From a virus: 64,000 nucleotides of DNA. The position numbers and the translations under genes are program-made. The notes under the pieces were generated by a model. The model had not been told where the DNA came from. It did no database searches and was given only the letters and a program-made list of their open reading frames with translations. The DNA is taken from the IMG/VR virus record IMGVR_UViG_3300034170_000089, positions 1 to 64,000 of that record, one strand, 5' to 3'. Shown here piece after piece: positions 49,092-57,327 of the stretch (the stretch's first letter is position 1; every line of letters starts with the position of its first letter).

Positions 49092-49417
49092 TCTACGTGG
49101 ACGACCTGGTGGCCCACCCGGTGTCGGCCTACCACGATGCACAGGCGCGGCGCGTGGGCGCGAAGAACGGCGACCGCTGGTGCCACCTCTACGCCGACAC
49201 GCCGGAGGAGCTCCACGCGGCCGCGGCGCGGATCGGCATGCGCCGGAGCTGGGCTCAGACCTCGAGGACCGGGGTGGAGCACTACGACCTGACGCCGGGC
49301 CGGCGCGCTCACGCGGTGGCCGCTGGAGCGCGCGAGCTCGCCCGACACGAGGTGATGGTCCTGGTCATCCGACCCCAGCGCCAGCGACTGGCCGAGCAGA
49401 CGGGGAGGGCCTCCTGA
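49088..49417 (+). CDS. DUF4031-like protein
   Basis: 109 residues. VDDLVAHP, WCHLYADTPEELHAAAARIGMRRSWAQ, HYDLTPGRRAHAVAAGA is the DUF4031 pattern. The family occurs widely in phages and its function is unknown. Overlaps the methyltransferase stop. Confidence 0.75.
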   Translation: MIYVDDLVAHPVSAYHDAQARRVGAKNGDRWCHLYADTPEELHAAAARIGMRRSWAQTSRTGVEHYDLTPGRRAHAVAAGARELARHEVMVLVIRPQRQRLAEQTGRAS

Positions 49418-50310
49418 TGCCGGTCGGAGTCACCACCGTGCCGGTCGATCCGGCCAAGCCGAGAGGCGAGGGCTGTCCGGCTCCGAAGCCGGTCAAGCCG
49501 GAGCGCTGCGGGGCGTGCGGCGGCTACGGGCACTCGCTGAGCCGGTTCACCTACCAGTCGGAGCGGTGCCCGTTCTGCAGCGGGACCGGCAAGGTAGTGG
49601 CCGATGGCCGCGGCGCTGGTGCGCGCCCAGTTCTCGGCCCAGGCCGTGAGGAGGGCCGGGTGAAGCACTCCAGGCCCCGAAACGTGCCGCACGGCCGCGT
49701 GAGGAACCCGGTGACCGAGACCAACTCTCGGCGCGTGGTGCGCCTCGGCGGGAAGGCGCTGACCGAACCAGGCCGGCCCGCGCTGTGCTTCCTCTACGAA
49801 GACCTGGCGGAGCTGGAGGACCTCGCGCGGCCGCAACCGGTGTTCGGCCAGTACCCGGCCAGCCTGATCCCCAAGGTCCTCCCCTGGCTCAAGTGCGACC
49901 GGAGCGAGGTCCTGCACGTTTGCTCTGGCGCGCTGCCGCGGGGCGAGGGGATCCGGGTGGACATTCGGCCCGAGGCGCAGCCGGACATCCTGGCGGACGG
50001 GCGCGCTCTGCCGCTCGCTGATGGCTCGGTGGAGGCCGTGATGCTCGACCCGCCCTACACCGAGCACTACGCCAAGGACCTCTACGGCGTGGAGTACCCG
50101 CGCCCCAGCCATCTCCTGCGCGAGGCGGCGCGGGTGGTGCGGCCGTGCGGAAGGATCTGTTTCGTCCACTACATCACGCCGAATCCCCCCCCCAATTGCC
50201 GCGTAGTGAAGGTGTTCGGGCTCTCGACTGGGTTCGGGTTCCCGATGCGCGCGGTGACCATCTACGAGCGCGACCAGGACGATCTCCCGACGGCTGGGAG
50301 GGCTTCGTGA
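49417..50310 (+). CDS. zinc-ribbon fused to SAM methyltransferase
   Basis: 297 residues, ATG overlapping the DUF4031 stop (TGATG). The first 80 residues carry a DnaJ-like zinc ribbon (CGACGGYGHS, CPFCSGTGKV). From about 82 the protein is a class I methyltransferase with VLHVCSGALPRGEGIRVDIRP and DPPY at 211-214, then HLLREAARVVRPCGRICFVHYI. A GTG at 49660 could start the second half alone. Whether one or two proteins are made cannot be seen. Confidence 0.65.
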   Translation: MPVGVTTVPVDPAKPRGEGCPAPKPVKPERCGACGGYGHSLSRFTYQSERCPFCSGTGKVVADGRGAGARPVLGPGREEGRVKHSRPRNVPHGRVRNPVTETNSRRVVRLGGKALTEPGRPALCFLYEDLAELEDLARPQPVFGQYPASLIPKVLPWLKCDRSEVLHVCSGALPRGEGIRVDIRPEAQPDILADGRALPLADGSVEAVMLDPPYTEHYAKDLYGVEYPRPSHLLREAARVVRPCGRICFVHYITPNPPPNCRVVKVFGLSTGFGFPMRAVTIYERDQDDLPTAGRAS

Positions 50311-50756
50311 TGGCGCTCGCCCTGGTCCCGATCACGCTCCGGGAGGCCAACGCCTTCGTGCTCCAGCACCACCGGCACCACAAGCCCGCAAGGGGCTGCA
50401 TTCTCGTTTTGGGAGCCGCTCATGAGGGCGGGGTGTGCGGGGTGGCGATCGTGGGGCGCCCGGTGGCGCGTCGGCTGCAGGACGGCTGGACGGCCGAGGT
50501 GGTCCGCCTGGCCACCGACGGCTCTCGGAATGCCTGCTCGCTGCTCTACGGCGCCGCGTGGCGGGCGGCGCGCGCCATCGGCTACCGGCGGCTCGTGACC
50601 TACACGCTGCCCGAGGAGGGCGGTGCATCGCTGCGCGCTGCCGGCTGGCGCTGCCTGGGTGAGGCCGGCGGTGGGACCTGGAGCCGGAGGGCGCGGCCGC
50701 GCGTCGATCTCGCCCCCACCCAGACCAAGCTCCGCTGGGAAAGGACGGCAGCATGA
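50310..50756 (+). CDS. XF1762-like protein
   Basis: 148 residues. REANAFVLQHHRHHKPARGC, then GVAIVGRPVARRLQDGWTAEVVRLATDGSRNACSLLYGAAWRAARAIGYRRLVTYTL matches the XF1762 family found in phages and prophages. GNAT-like fold has been suggested for it. Function unknown. Confidence 0.75.
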   Translation: MALALVPITLREANAFVLQHHRHHKPARGCILVLGAAHEGGVCGVAIVGRPVARRLQDGWTAEVVRLATDGSRNACSLLYGAAWRAARAIGYRRLVTYTLPEEGGASLRAAGWRCLGEAGGGTWSRRARPRVDLAPTQTKLRWERTAA

Positions 50757-51046
50757 CGCGGGCGAGGACGCGGGAGCTCGAGATCCCGACGGTCGAGGAG
50801 TGGCTGGCCCAGCAGAGGGTGCTGGAGGAGCGGCGCGCGAGGCTGGCGCTGCTGGAGGAGGAACTGGAGCCCCTCCCGTGCCCCTCGGAGCTGGAGCGGA
50901 TCACCCGCGTGATTCGGCCGGAGGAGCTGAACCAGCGCCCGCGCGCGATGCTGGACCACCGCGAGGTGTCACCCCGGCCGTCCCTCGGCCTCACGTCCCT
51001 GCCGGTCGATCCCAACCGCCACAGGAAGATTGGGAGGAGCGAGTGA
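50753..51046 (+). CDS. hypothetical helical protein
   Basis: 97 residues. WLAQQRVLEERRARLALLEEELEPL is helical; Pro/Arg-rich end. No motif recognised. Overlaps the nuclease start. Confidence 0.5.
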   Translation: MTRARTRELEIPTVEEWLAQQRVLEERRARLALLEEELEPLPCPSELERITRVIRPEELNQRPRAMLDHREVSPRPSLGLTSLPVDPNRHRKIGRSE

Positions 51047-51420
51047 CCAGCGCGCAACCTGCCCCCGAGGTGGCCCGCATCTCCGCAGCGCTCCAGGCGC
51101 GCCGGTTCCGCCACACGAACGAGAAGGAACTCCAGGACGGCATCGAGTCGGTCCTGACGGAGATCGGGGCCCGGTTCGAGCGGGAGAAGCAGCTCGGCCC
51201 GAAAGACCGCGTCGACTTCTTCGTCAAGGCCGGGATCGCCCTGGAGGTGAAGATCAAGGGCTCCCTCGCCGACGTGACGCGCCAACTCCACCGCTACGCC
51301 GAGCACGACCAGGTCCAATCGATCCTGCTCGTCACAGCGAAGGCGCGACTCGGCGCGCTCCCGGAGACGCTGCGCGGCAAGCCGGTTCGGGTCGTGGCGC
51401 TTCTTGGAGGGATCTCCTAG
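51043..51420 (+). CDS. PD-(D/E)xK nuclease, VRR-NUC-like
   Basis: 125 residues, GTG start overlapping the previous gene. E29-x-E-L-Q-D-G, then Asp58 in DRVDFF and E68-V-K70 in ALEVKIKGS give the PD-(D/E)xK nuclease core, with a terminal helical half and a C-terminal strand VVALLGGI. It ends exactly where the helicase starts, so a nuclease-helicase pair is likely. Confidence 0.65.
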   Translation: MTSAQPAPEVARISAALQARRFRHTNEKELQDGIESVLTEIGARFEREKQLGPKDRVDFFVKAGIALEVKIKGSLADVTRQLHRYAEHDQVQSILLVTAKARLGALPETLRGKPVRVVALLGGIS

Positions 51421-53124
51421 ATGGCTCGTGTTTACGGGAAAGTAACGCTCAAGGGCGGCGCCTGGCGCATCGAGGCGGAGCCGCACGTCATCATCCGGAT
51501 CAAGCGTGTATTACAGCGAATCTCCAAGAGTGAATACGGCTCGGTCAGCCTGACCGACACCTCCGAGAACTGCGCCGAACTGGCGTGGTTTTTGGAACGG
51601 TACCCGATGGAGGTGGAGCAGGCCGACCACCTCTACGGCCGCGCCGAGAAGCACCGGAAGGGCGAGGAGCGCGCGCAGCTCATCATCGACGGTTCGTACA
51701 CAGCGAGGGCATTCTCCCTCGCGATCCCGCCGCGCGACTACCAATCCCAAGCCGCGGAGCTGGCGCTCCAGCGCGGGAGCCTGCTCCTCGGCGACGACCT
51801 CGGCATCGGCAAGACGTGCAGCGCCATCTGTGTGATCTCCGACCCCGCGGCGCGGCCGGCGCTGGTGGTGACCGCCACCCACCTGACCCGGCAGTGGGAG
51901 AACGAGTTGCACCGGTTCGCCCCCGGTCTGCATGTTCACGTGATCAAGAAGGGCCAGCCCTACGACCTGCTCGCGCGCCGGCGTGGGGACACAACCAGCA
52001 CGCTCCCGGGGATGAACGCCTTCCCCGACGTGCTGATCATCACCTACTCGAAGCTCTCGGGCTGGGCGGACGTGCTTCGCGGCAAGGTGCGCTCGTGCAT
52101 CTTCGATGAGGGCCAGGAGCTCCGCCACAACGACTCGGCCAAGTACAACGCCGCGGAGCACATCGCGGGTGGCGCCGCGATCAAGATAGCCCTCACCGCG
52201 ACCCCCATCTACAACTACGGCGCGGAGATTCACAACGTGTTGAACGTCATCGCCCCTGGCGCGCTGGGGACGCTGGACGAGTTCACCCGCGAGTGGTGCG
52301 GGTCCTACGGCGACTCGCGGAAGATGATCAAGGACCCGCGCGCCTTCGGTACCTACATGCGGGAGCAGGCGCTCATGCTGCGCCGCCGACGCGCCGACGT
52401 GGGCCGCGAGCTGCCCCCGGTCCAGATCATCCCGCACGTGGTCGACGCCGACGAGAAGCCGCTCGACGACATCAAGACCGCGGCGACCGAGCTCGCCAAG
52501 ATCATCCTCTCCCAGGGCGGCCAGGAGCGTGGAGCCCAGTTCCGCGCAGCCGAGGAGCTCTCCAACCGCCTGCGCCAGGCAACCGGCATCGCGAAGGCGC
52601 GCTACGTTGCCGCGTTCGTCCGGATGCTGGTCGAGCAAGACGGCCCGGTGCTCCTCTTCGGCTGGCATCGAGCCGTCTACGACATCTGGATGGACCTGCT
52701 CAAGGACTTGAACCCGGTGCTCTACACCGGCTCCGAGAGCCCCCTCCAGAAGGCCCAGGCGGCGAGCGACTTCCTCACGGGAAAGTCGAAGGCGATGATC
52801 ATGTCGCTGCGCTCCGGGCTCGGCTTGGACGGGCTCCAGAAGGTCTGCCGAAACGCCGTCTTCGGTGAGCTCGACTGGAGCCCTGGCGTCCACGAGCAGT
52901 GCGTCGGTCGCCTACTCCGAGATGACCTGCTCGGCCAGATCGCAGCCTACTACCTGTACGCGGAGACCGGCTCCGACCCGACCATCATGGATGTGCTCAA
53001 CGTGAAGAAACAACAGGTCGAGGGCATCCGCGATCCGAACGGCGACCTCGTGACCAGGCTCGAGACGGACCCGGAACGGATCCGGAAGTTGGCCTCGTCG
53101 TGGCTGGAAAGGATGGCCGCCTGA
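51421..53124 (+). CDS. SNF2-family DEAD-like helicase
   Basis: 567 residues. Walker A GDDLGIGKT (124-132), DEGQ in place of DEAH at 229-232, TATP at 259-262, and a motif VI QCVGRLLRDD near residue 500. Residues 105-260 and about 370-530 form the two helicase lobes. Such phage enzymes remodel DNA-protein complexes in replication or recombination. A nuclease gene abuts it directly. Confidence 0.75.
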   Translation: MARVYGKVTLKGGAWRIEAEPHVIIRIKRVLQRISKSEYGSVSLTDTSENCAELAWFLERYPMEVEQADHLYGRAEKHRKGEERAQLIIDGSYTARAFSLAIPPRDYQSQAAELALQRGSLLLGDDLGIGKTCSAICVISDPAARPALVVTATHLTRQWENELHRFAPGLHVHVIKKGQPYDLLARRRGDTTSTLPGMNAFPDVLIITYSKLSGWADVLRGKVRSCIFDEGQELRHNDSAKYNAAEHIAGGAAIKIALTATPIYNYGAEIHNVLNVIAPGALGTLDEFTREWCGSYGDSRKMIKDPRAFGTYMREQALMLRRRRADVGRELPPVQIIPHVVDADEKPLDDIKTAATELAKIILSQGGQERGAQFRAAEELSNRLRQATGIAKARYVAAFVRMLVEQDGPVLLFGWHRAVYDIWMDLLKDLNPVLYTGSESPLQKAQAASDFLTGKSKAMIMSLRSGLGLDGLQKVCRNAVFGELDWSPGVHEQCVGRLLRDDLLGQIAAYYLYAETGSDPTIMDVLNVKKQQVEGIRDPNGDLVTRLETDPERIRKLASSWLERMAA

Positions 53125-54224
53125 TGCCGAAGCGACTCATCGACGACTCGCTCCTGAACTCCCCCTCGATGGCGCTGCTCTCGCCGCGCGCGCAGGACGC
53201 CTTCCCGCGCTTCATCCTGCTCGCCGACGACTTCGGGTGCTTCGAGGTCCACCCCAGGACGCTCCTGGCGCGCGGCTGGCCTGACCGGATGGACGTCTCC
53301 GAGCAGGAGCTGTCCGGGTGGCTCGAGGAGTACGCCGAGAAGCACCAGCCTGGTGAGCCGCCGATGGCGCTGGTCTGGACCGAGCGCGGGCGCCGCTACT
53401 GCTTCCTCACGGGCTGGTTCGGCGGCCATGGCCAGCGCAAGCGGGTCGAGTACATGGCCAACGGGACTGAGGCCGAGCGGAAGGGGTCCAAGCGCCGCAC
53501 GCCGGCCCCTCCTGTGGACCTCCTCGCCGCCGCGATGACCGGGAACGCGCCGGGAAACCAAGTTCTCCCGGGCGGGAACACACCGGGAAGCGCAAGCGCG
53601 ACCAATTCAGAAATCATAAATGATTCTCTTCCCGGGCGGGAAATTACCGGGAACGCAACACTTCCCGCCGCGGAAATTGAAGTTTCCCGGCAAAAGCCCG
53701 CGCACGCAGTACCAGTCGCAGTCGCAGTTCCATACGCAGATCCAGTCGCAGACGCATATACCCCCCTTACCCCCCGAACGCCGGAAGCTGCGCATGCTCC
53801 TGCGGCGGCGCTGCCGGCGCAACCGGTCTCGCCGGGGGGGGAGAGACCAACCCAACTCGACGCCCGAGAGGCTCGAAGACCAGCCCGGCTCGGCGTCGGT
53901 AGCCCGGCCTGGGAGCCCTGGGAGCACTGGAGCACCAAGGCCTGGCCGAAGGTGGCCAACGGCGCTCCAGAGCCGCTCAGCGCGGCCCAGGCGCAGCGCT
54001 TGACCGAACTCTGCGGCAGGCACGGTCCCGCCGAGGTCTGCGCGCGGATGGACCGCGCCGCGGCGGACGAGTACTGGGCCGGAAAGCTCACCCTCGACAT
54101 CGTCCTCGACCGGTTCGAGCGCTTCGCCGAACGCAAGGCGGGAGCGGGTCCGCCCGCCGGCGGGAAGGTAACCGCCGCAGCTTCCAAGCACACCGAATTC
54201 ACTGGAGGAAGACGTGAACTCTAG
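53124..54224 (+). CDS. replication initiator/primosome-like protein
   Basis: 366 residues from ATG 53124 (TGATG overlap). The N-terminal 120 residues (DDSLLNSPSMALLSPRAQDAFPRFILLADDFGCFEVHPRTLLARGWPD) resemble phage replisome-organiser/winged-helix proteins. The middle is low-complexity (Pro/Ala) and overlies an iteron cluster with an AT-rich stretch. C terminus helical (AQRLTELCGRHGPAEVCARM). It precedes a DnaC-like loader, as in lambda O and P gene pairs. Probably binds the origin inside its own gene. Confidence 0.65.
   Translation: MPKRLIDDSLLNSPSMALLSPRAQDAFPRFILLADDFGCFEVHPRTLLARGWPDRMDVSEQELSGWLEEYAEKHQPGEPPMALVWTERGRRYCFLTGWFGGHGQRKRVEYMANGTEAERKGSKRRTPAPPVDLLAAAMTGNAPGNQVLPGGNTPGSASATNSEIINDSLPGREITGNATLPAAEIEVSRQKPAHAVPVAVAVPYADPVADAYTPLTPRTPEAAHAPAAALPAQPVSPGGERPTQLDAREARRPARLGVGSPAWEPWEHWSTKAWPKVANGAPEPLSAAQAQRLTELCGRHGPAEVCARMDRAAADEYWAGKLTLDIVLDRFERFAERKAGAGPPAGGKVTAAASKHTEFTGGRREL
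53538..53690. other. putative replication origin within the initiator gene
   Basis: About eight copies of CCGGGAA or TTCCCGG, in both orientations, including TTCCCGGGCGGGAA at 53629-53642 and ACCGGGAACGC at 53538-53548 and 53646-53656. They flank 53601-53630, an A+T-rich stretch (AATTCAGAAATCATAAATGATTCT in two parts) that stands out from the surrounding G+C. The layout of iterons plus unwinding region in an initiator gene is that of lambda-type origins. Confidence 0.6.
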
Positions 54225-54987
54225 CAAGCAGCCACAGCAGATCGGCGAGGTGGTCCCGGGCGTTGCGGCGCGGCTCGCCGAACACCGGCGGAGGATGGCC
54301 GAGGAGCCCGGCTACCGGGAAAGCCTCGAGGCGGACGCGAAAGCCCGAGAGGCCGAGTCGGATCGCGAGCTGGAGGCGTGGCAGCAGCGCACGCGGGAGC
54401 AGCAGACCCAGGACCGGCGCATCGCGGCCGGTATCCCGGAGCGGGTGCTGAAGCTGTTCGGAAGGATCAACAACAACGCCGCGATCGAGGCGGTCCGGGA
54501 GTTCATCGACGGCCCCGAGACGCTGCTTGTTCTCACGGGCGGAGAGGGGCCCGGGAAGACGGTGGCGGCGTGCGTGGGGCTCGACGAGTACACCTCCCGC
54601 GTTCGGCCGGCATCGCGAGGCAGACCGGAGCGGCCCTATCGCGGCTTGCTCGTGAAGGCGCTCGATCTCGTTCGCCCAGGGACGTTCGATGCCGAGTTCT
54701 GGGATGGCCTGGCTGAGTGGGACCTACTCGTCATCGATGACATCGGAACCGAGCCCCTAGATGAGAAGGGGTGGGCGCTGGCCAATATCCACGGCCTACT
54801 CGACAAGCGGTACGACGCCGACCTCAAGACCATTCTCACGGCCAATCTGACCTGGGAGCGATTCGCGGCGCGCTACTGCCAGGACGGCGGACGCCTCCAG
54901 GGCAGGCTGCGCGAGGTCGGCGCGTTCATCGAGTTGGATGGGGAGTCACTCCGGCGCCATGTCGTCCCGTCCGGAGGTGCCCGGTGA
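54214..54987 (+). CDS. DnaC-like helicase loader ATPase
   Basis: 257 residues, GTG start overlapping the initiator end by 11 bases. Walker A GGEGPGKT (109-116), Walker B LLVIDDIG with Asp175-Asp176, and a sensor region with TILTANLTWERF. N-terminal 90 residues are charged helices. DnaC-type proteins load replicative helicase at the origin. With the initiator it forms the phage replication pair. Confidence 0.8.
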   Translation: MNSSKQPQQIGEVVPGVAARLAEHRRRMAEEPGYRESLEADAKAREAESDRELEAWQQRTREQQTQDRRIAAGIPERVLKLFGRINNNAAIEAVREFIDGPETLLVLTGGEGPGKTVAACVGLDEYTSRVRPASRGRPERPYRGLLVKALDLVRPGTFDAEFWDGLAEWDLLVIDDIGTEPLDEKGWALANIHGLLDKRYDADLKTILTANLTWERFAARYCQDGGRLQGRLREVGAFIELDGESLRRHVVPSGGAR

Positions 54988-55709
54988 AAGACCGCGTCAC
55001 CTGCTACGTGGCGGGCCCGTTCCGTGGCGACGTCCAGGGCAACATCGAGCGGGCGCTGCGCGTCGCCGAGCAGCTCCGGGAGATCGGGTTTGCCCCGGTC
55101 GTCCCGCACACCCAGAGCGAGAGCTGGAACAAGCTCTACCCGCACGACAATGAGTTCTGGATGGAGCTCTGTAAAGCCTGGCAGCGGGGATGTGACACCA
55201 CCTTCCGGATGATCGGCGCGTCTCCTGGCGCAGAGCGTGAGGTGGTCTGGGCGGAGGAGGAGCACCAGCCGGTGTTCCGCTCCCTCTCCGACGCCGAGGC
55301 CTGGCTCCGCGCCTACGAGGCCTCGGTGCGCAGGTTCACGGTGTTCGGCGACCCGGTCACCTGGAAGCGCCCGCAGCAGGGTAGGAACAAGGCCACCGGG
55401 AACGTCTTCCGCTACTCCGACAAGGAGCAGGAGGCCCACAAGAACCGCGTCCGAGTCGCCGCGCGCAACGGCGGGGTCCGCCGGCAGTTTCTCTACCCCG
55501 TCGAGCTGCATCTGGCCTTCTATCGGCGCTTCAGCTCGACGGAGCCCGCGTTCGGGGACGCGGACAACCACGCGAAGCTGGTGAAGGACGCGCTCAACGG
55601 CATCGCGTACCCCGACGATCGGATGGTGGTCAGTGTGCACGTCGAGAAACACCAGGACGCGGCGCGGCCGCGCACCGAGGTCGAGATCAGGAAGGCGGTC
55701 ATCGGATGA
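54984..55709 (+). CDS. DUF4406-like domain fused to RusA resolvase
   Basis: 241 residues from GTG 54984. Residues 1-110 (VTCYVAGPFRGDVQGNIERALRVAEQLREIGFAPVVPHTQ and W-ELCKAWQRGCDTTFRM) resemble DUF4406/nucleoside deoxyribosyltransferase-like domains. Residues about 118-240 are a RusA-type Holliday junction resolvase (FGDPVTWKRPQQ, then D192-A-D-N, K, D202-A-L-N-G and D211-D212). In frame, so a single fused protein is predicted. It probably resolves recombination junctions. Confidence 0.75.
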   Translation: MKDRVTCYVAGPFRGDVQGNIERALRVAEQLREIGFAPVVPHTQSESWNKLYPHDNEFWMELCKAWQRGCDTTFRMIGASPGAEREVVWAEEEHQPVFRSLSDAEAWLRAYEASVRRFTVFGDPVTWKRPQQGRNKATGNVFRYSDKEQEAHKNRVRVAARNGGVRRQFLYPVELHLAFYRRFSSTEPAFGDADNHAKLVKDALNGIAYPDDRMVVSVHVEKHQDAARPRTEVEIRKAVIG

Positions 55710-56086
55710 AGAGCAGCCAACCGTTCGTGACGTTCGAGAGCGAGGGCGACGGGGGAGCGGCGGTGATCGCCACCCAGATCGCGAGGGCGCTGGCGCCAGA
55801 GGACGCCGACCGGAGGAAGGTGCTCGACCGACTCTGCGCCCTCGGCTACGGCGAGACGCCGCCGGACAGGATCCCCCCGGAGGTGCTCGCCGGCGCGTCG
55901 CTCTCGAAGTCGGATTCCCTCCGACGGAAGGCCGCCGCAAAGGTACGCGGCCGCGCGGTGCGTCGTCCCCCCTCCGAGCAGCATTTCGCACACCGCTGCG
56001 CCTGCGGCCGGCCGATCCGGAAGCGCCGGGACAGGGCCGATCCCAAGGAGTGCTCCGTCTGCCGAAGGGCGAAGCCAACCGCATGA
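55706..56086 (+). CDS. zinc-ribbon hypothetical protein
   Basis: 126 residues. HRCACGRPI and CSVCRRAK near the C terminus form a zinc ribbon. N-terminal part acidic/helical. Overlaps both neighbours. Unknown role near replication genes. Confidence 0.55.
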   Translation: MKSSQPFVTFESEGDGGAAVIATQIARALAPEDADRRKVLDRLCALGYGETPPDRIPPEVLAGASLSKSDSLRRKAAAKVRGRAVRRPPSEQHFAHRCACGRPIRKRRDRADPKECSVCRRAKPTA

Positions 56087-56181
56087 GGCGCCGTCTCTCC
56101 GACCTCCTGGCCCGGGAGCTGGCAACCGCTGAGCCCGGGTCAGCGTCGGAGGCGCTGTGGATGCTGGAGAGAGGAGTCTGA
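56083..56181 (+). CDS. very small protein
   Basis: 32 residues with ATGA and TGATG junctions to both neighbours (RRRLSDLLARELATAEPGSASEALWMLERGV). The overlaps, and a basic-helix composition, make it plausible. It is too short for standard gene callers. Confidence 0.4.
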   Translation: MRRRLSDLLARELATAEPGSASEALWMLERGV

Positions 56182-56750
56182 TGGTGCCGACGCTGACCGC
56201 GACACAAGCGAGAGCCGCGCTCGACCTGGCCAAGATCGCCGAGCGGTCCGGGAATCCGACCCTAGCTGTGGCGGCGGCTCAATTCCTGCGCGCCGTCCGC
56301 GCCCGGGAACTGGCCAAGGCCGAGCATCCGGATGTGCTGGAGGGGCAGCTCGCCCTCTGGGTGGCTCGGCCGGACGGGAGCTTCGAGGGGTGGCGCGGGC
56401 GGCTCAAGCCAACCGACCCGGTGCGTTGCGACCACTTCGGCTGCAGCGCTCTCCCGATCAAGACCTGCCTGGACCGACAAGGCGCGAAGTGGCCCGGGGG
56501 GAATAGGTGGGGAGATGGCTCGGTGAAGGCGAAGAAGGCCGGCATTCACCCCTACTGCTCCTCCGGCCAATGCGAGCAGGGGAAGGGCTACGCCGAGCAG
56601 GTCCAGGTCGGCTGGACGGCGAGACGGTTCAAGTTCTACCGCGACGACACGCCAGCGCAGCGCCTGGCGCGCAAGCGGTTCATCCGCACGAGGCCTGACG
56701 GCGAGGTGCCGTTCATCGACAGCACCATCGAAAAGGAACCCGAGGAGTGA
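56181..56750 (+). CDS. hypothetical protein with Cys/His motif
   Basis: 189 residues from ATG 56181, GAGAGGAG upstream. Cys/His pattern C-DHFGC and KTC (about residues 90-105), then HPYCSSGQC (about 132). Helical N terminus. Unknown. Last gene before the homing endonuclease. Confidence 0.6.
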   Translation: MVPTLTATQARAALDLAKIAERSGNPTLAVAAAQFLRAVRARELAKAEHPDVLEGQLALWVARPDGSFEGWRGRLKPTDPVRCDHFGCSALPIKTCLDRQGAKWPGGNRWGDGSVKAKKAGIHPYCSSGQCEQGKGYAEQVQVGWTARRFKFYRDDTPAQRLARKRFIRTRPDGEVPFIDSTIEKEPEE

Positions 56751-56751
56751 G

Positions 56752-57327
56752 ATGCCCCAGATCCGAACCAGAATCGTAGGCCACGGCGAGGAGGCTCCAG
56801 ACCAACTGCTGGCGGAGGAGTGGAGACCGGTCGTTGGGTTCGAGCGCGTCTACTCGGTCTCGAACCTTGGGCGGATTCGCCGGGAGGGAGGGGGCGGTGG
56901 GTCTCGGGCGGGGAGGATCTTGGTCCAATCCCGACACAACGCCGGTTACCTTTCGGTAAGCCTTTGGCAGCGCAACAAGGGGACGGGAGCCCTGGTGCAT
57001 CGGCTCGTTGCCGTGGCTTTCATCGGTCCAGTTCCGGACGGCCAAGAGGTGAACCACAAGGACGGAGACAAGCACAATAACCGGCTGGAGAACCTCGAAT
57101 ACGTCACCAGGCGCGACAACATCCTGCATGCCTGCGCAAACGGAATGATGCGGGTGCAGGGAGCTGACAACCCGATGGCCACAATCAGCGAGGAGATGGT
57201 CCGAGCCGTCCGCGAGGCGTATGCGGCCGGAGATGTAGGATACAAACGGCTCGCGAAAAGGTTCGGGTTGCCGTGGGCAAACATCAGGAACATCGTGAAG
57301 AGGAAAACATGGAAGAGCGTGGCGTAA
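56752..57327 (+). CDS. HNH homing endonuclease with NUMOD4
   Basis: 191 residues. Residues 22-70 are a NUMOD4 DNA-binding segment (EEWRPVVGFERVYSVSNLGRIRR). Then the HNH nuclease core GALVHRLVAVAFIGPVPDGQEVNHKDGDKHNNRLENLEYVT, and a C-terminal helix-turn-helix with VGYKRLAKRFGLPWANIRNIVK. The first 18 residues (RIVGHGEEAPDQLLA) are similar to the N terminus of the ParB-like protein that follows. It is likely a mobile free-standing endonuclease inserted here. Confidence 0.8.
   Translation: MPQIRTRIVGHGEEAPDQLLAEEWRPVVGFERVYSVSNLGRIRREGGGGGSRAGRILVQSRHNAGYLSVSLWQRNKGTGALVHRLVAVAFIGPVPDGQEVNHKDGDKHNNRLENLEYVTRRDNILHACANGMMRVQGADNPMATISEEMVRAVREAYAAGDVGYKRLAKRFGLPWANIRNIVKRKTWKSVA

Noticed and set aside
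53709-53755. CAGTCGCAG-type tandem repeats in the initiator gene as a CRISPR or regulatory repeat
   Set aside because: They are short, irregular codon repeats (Val/Ala/Pro) with no spacers and fit low-complexity linker coding.
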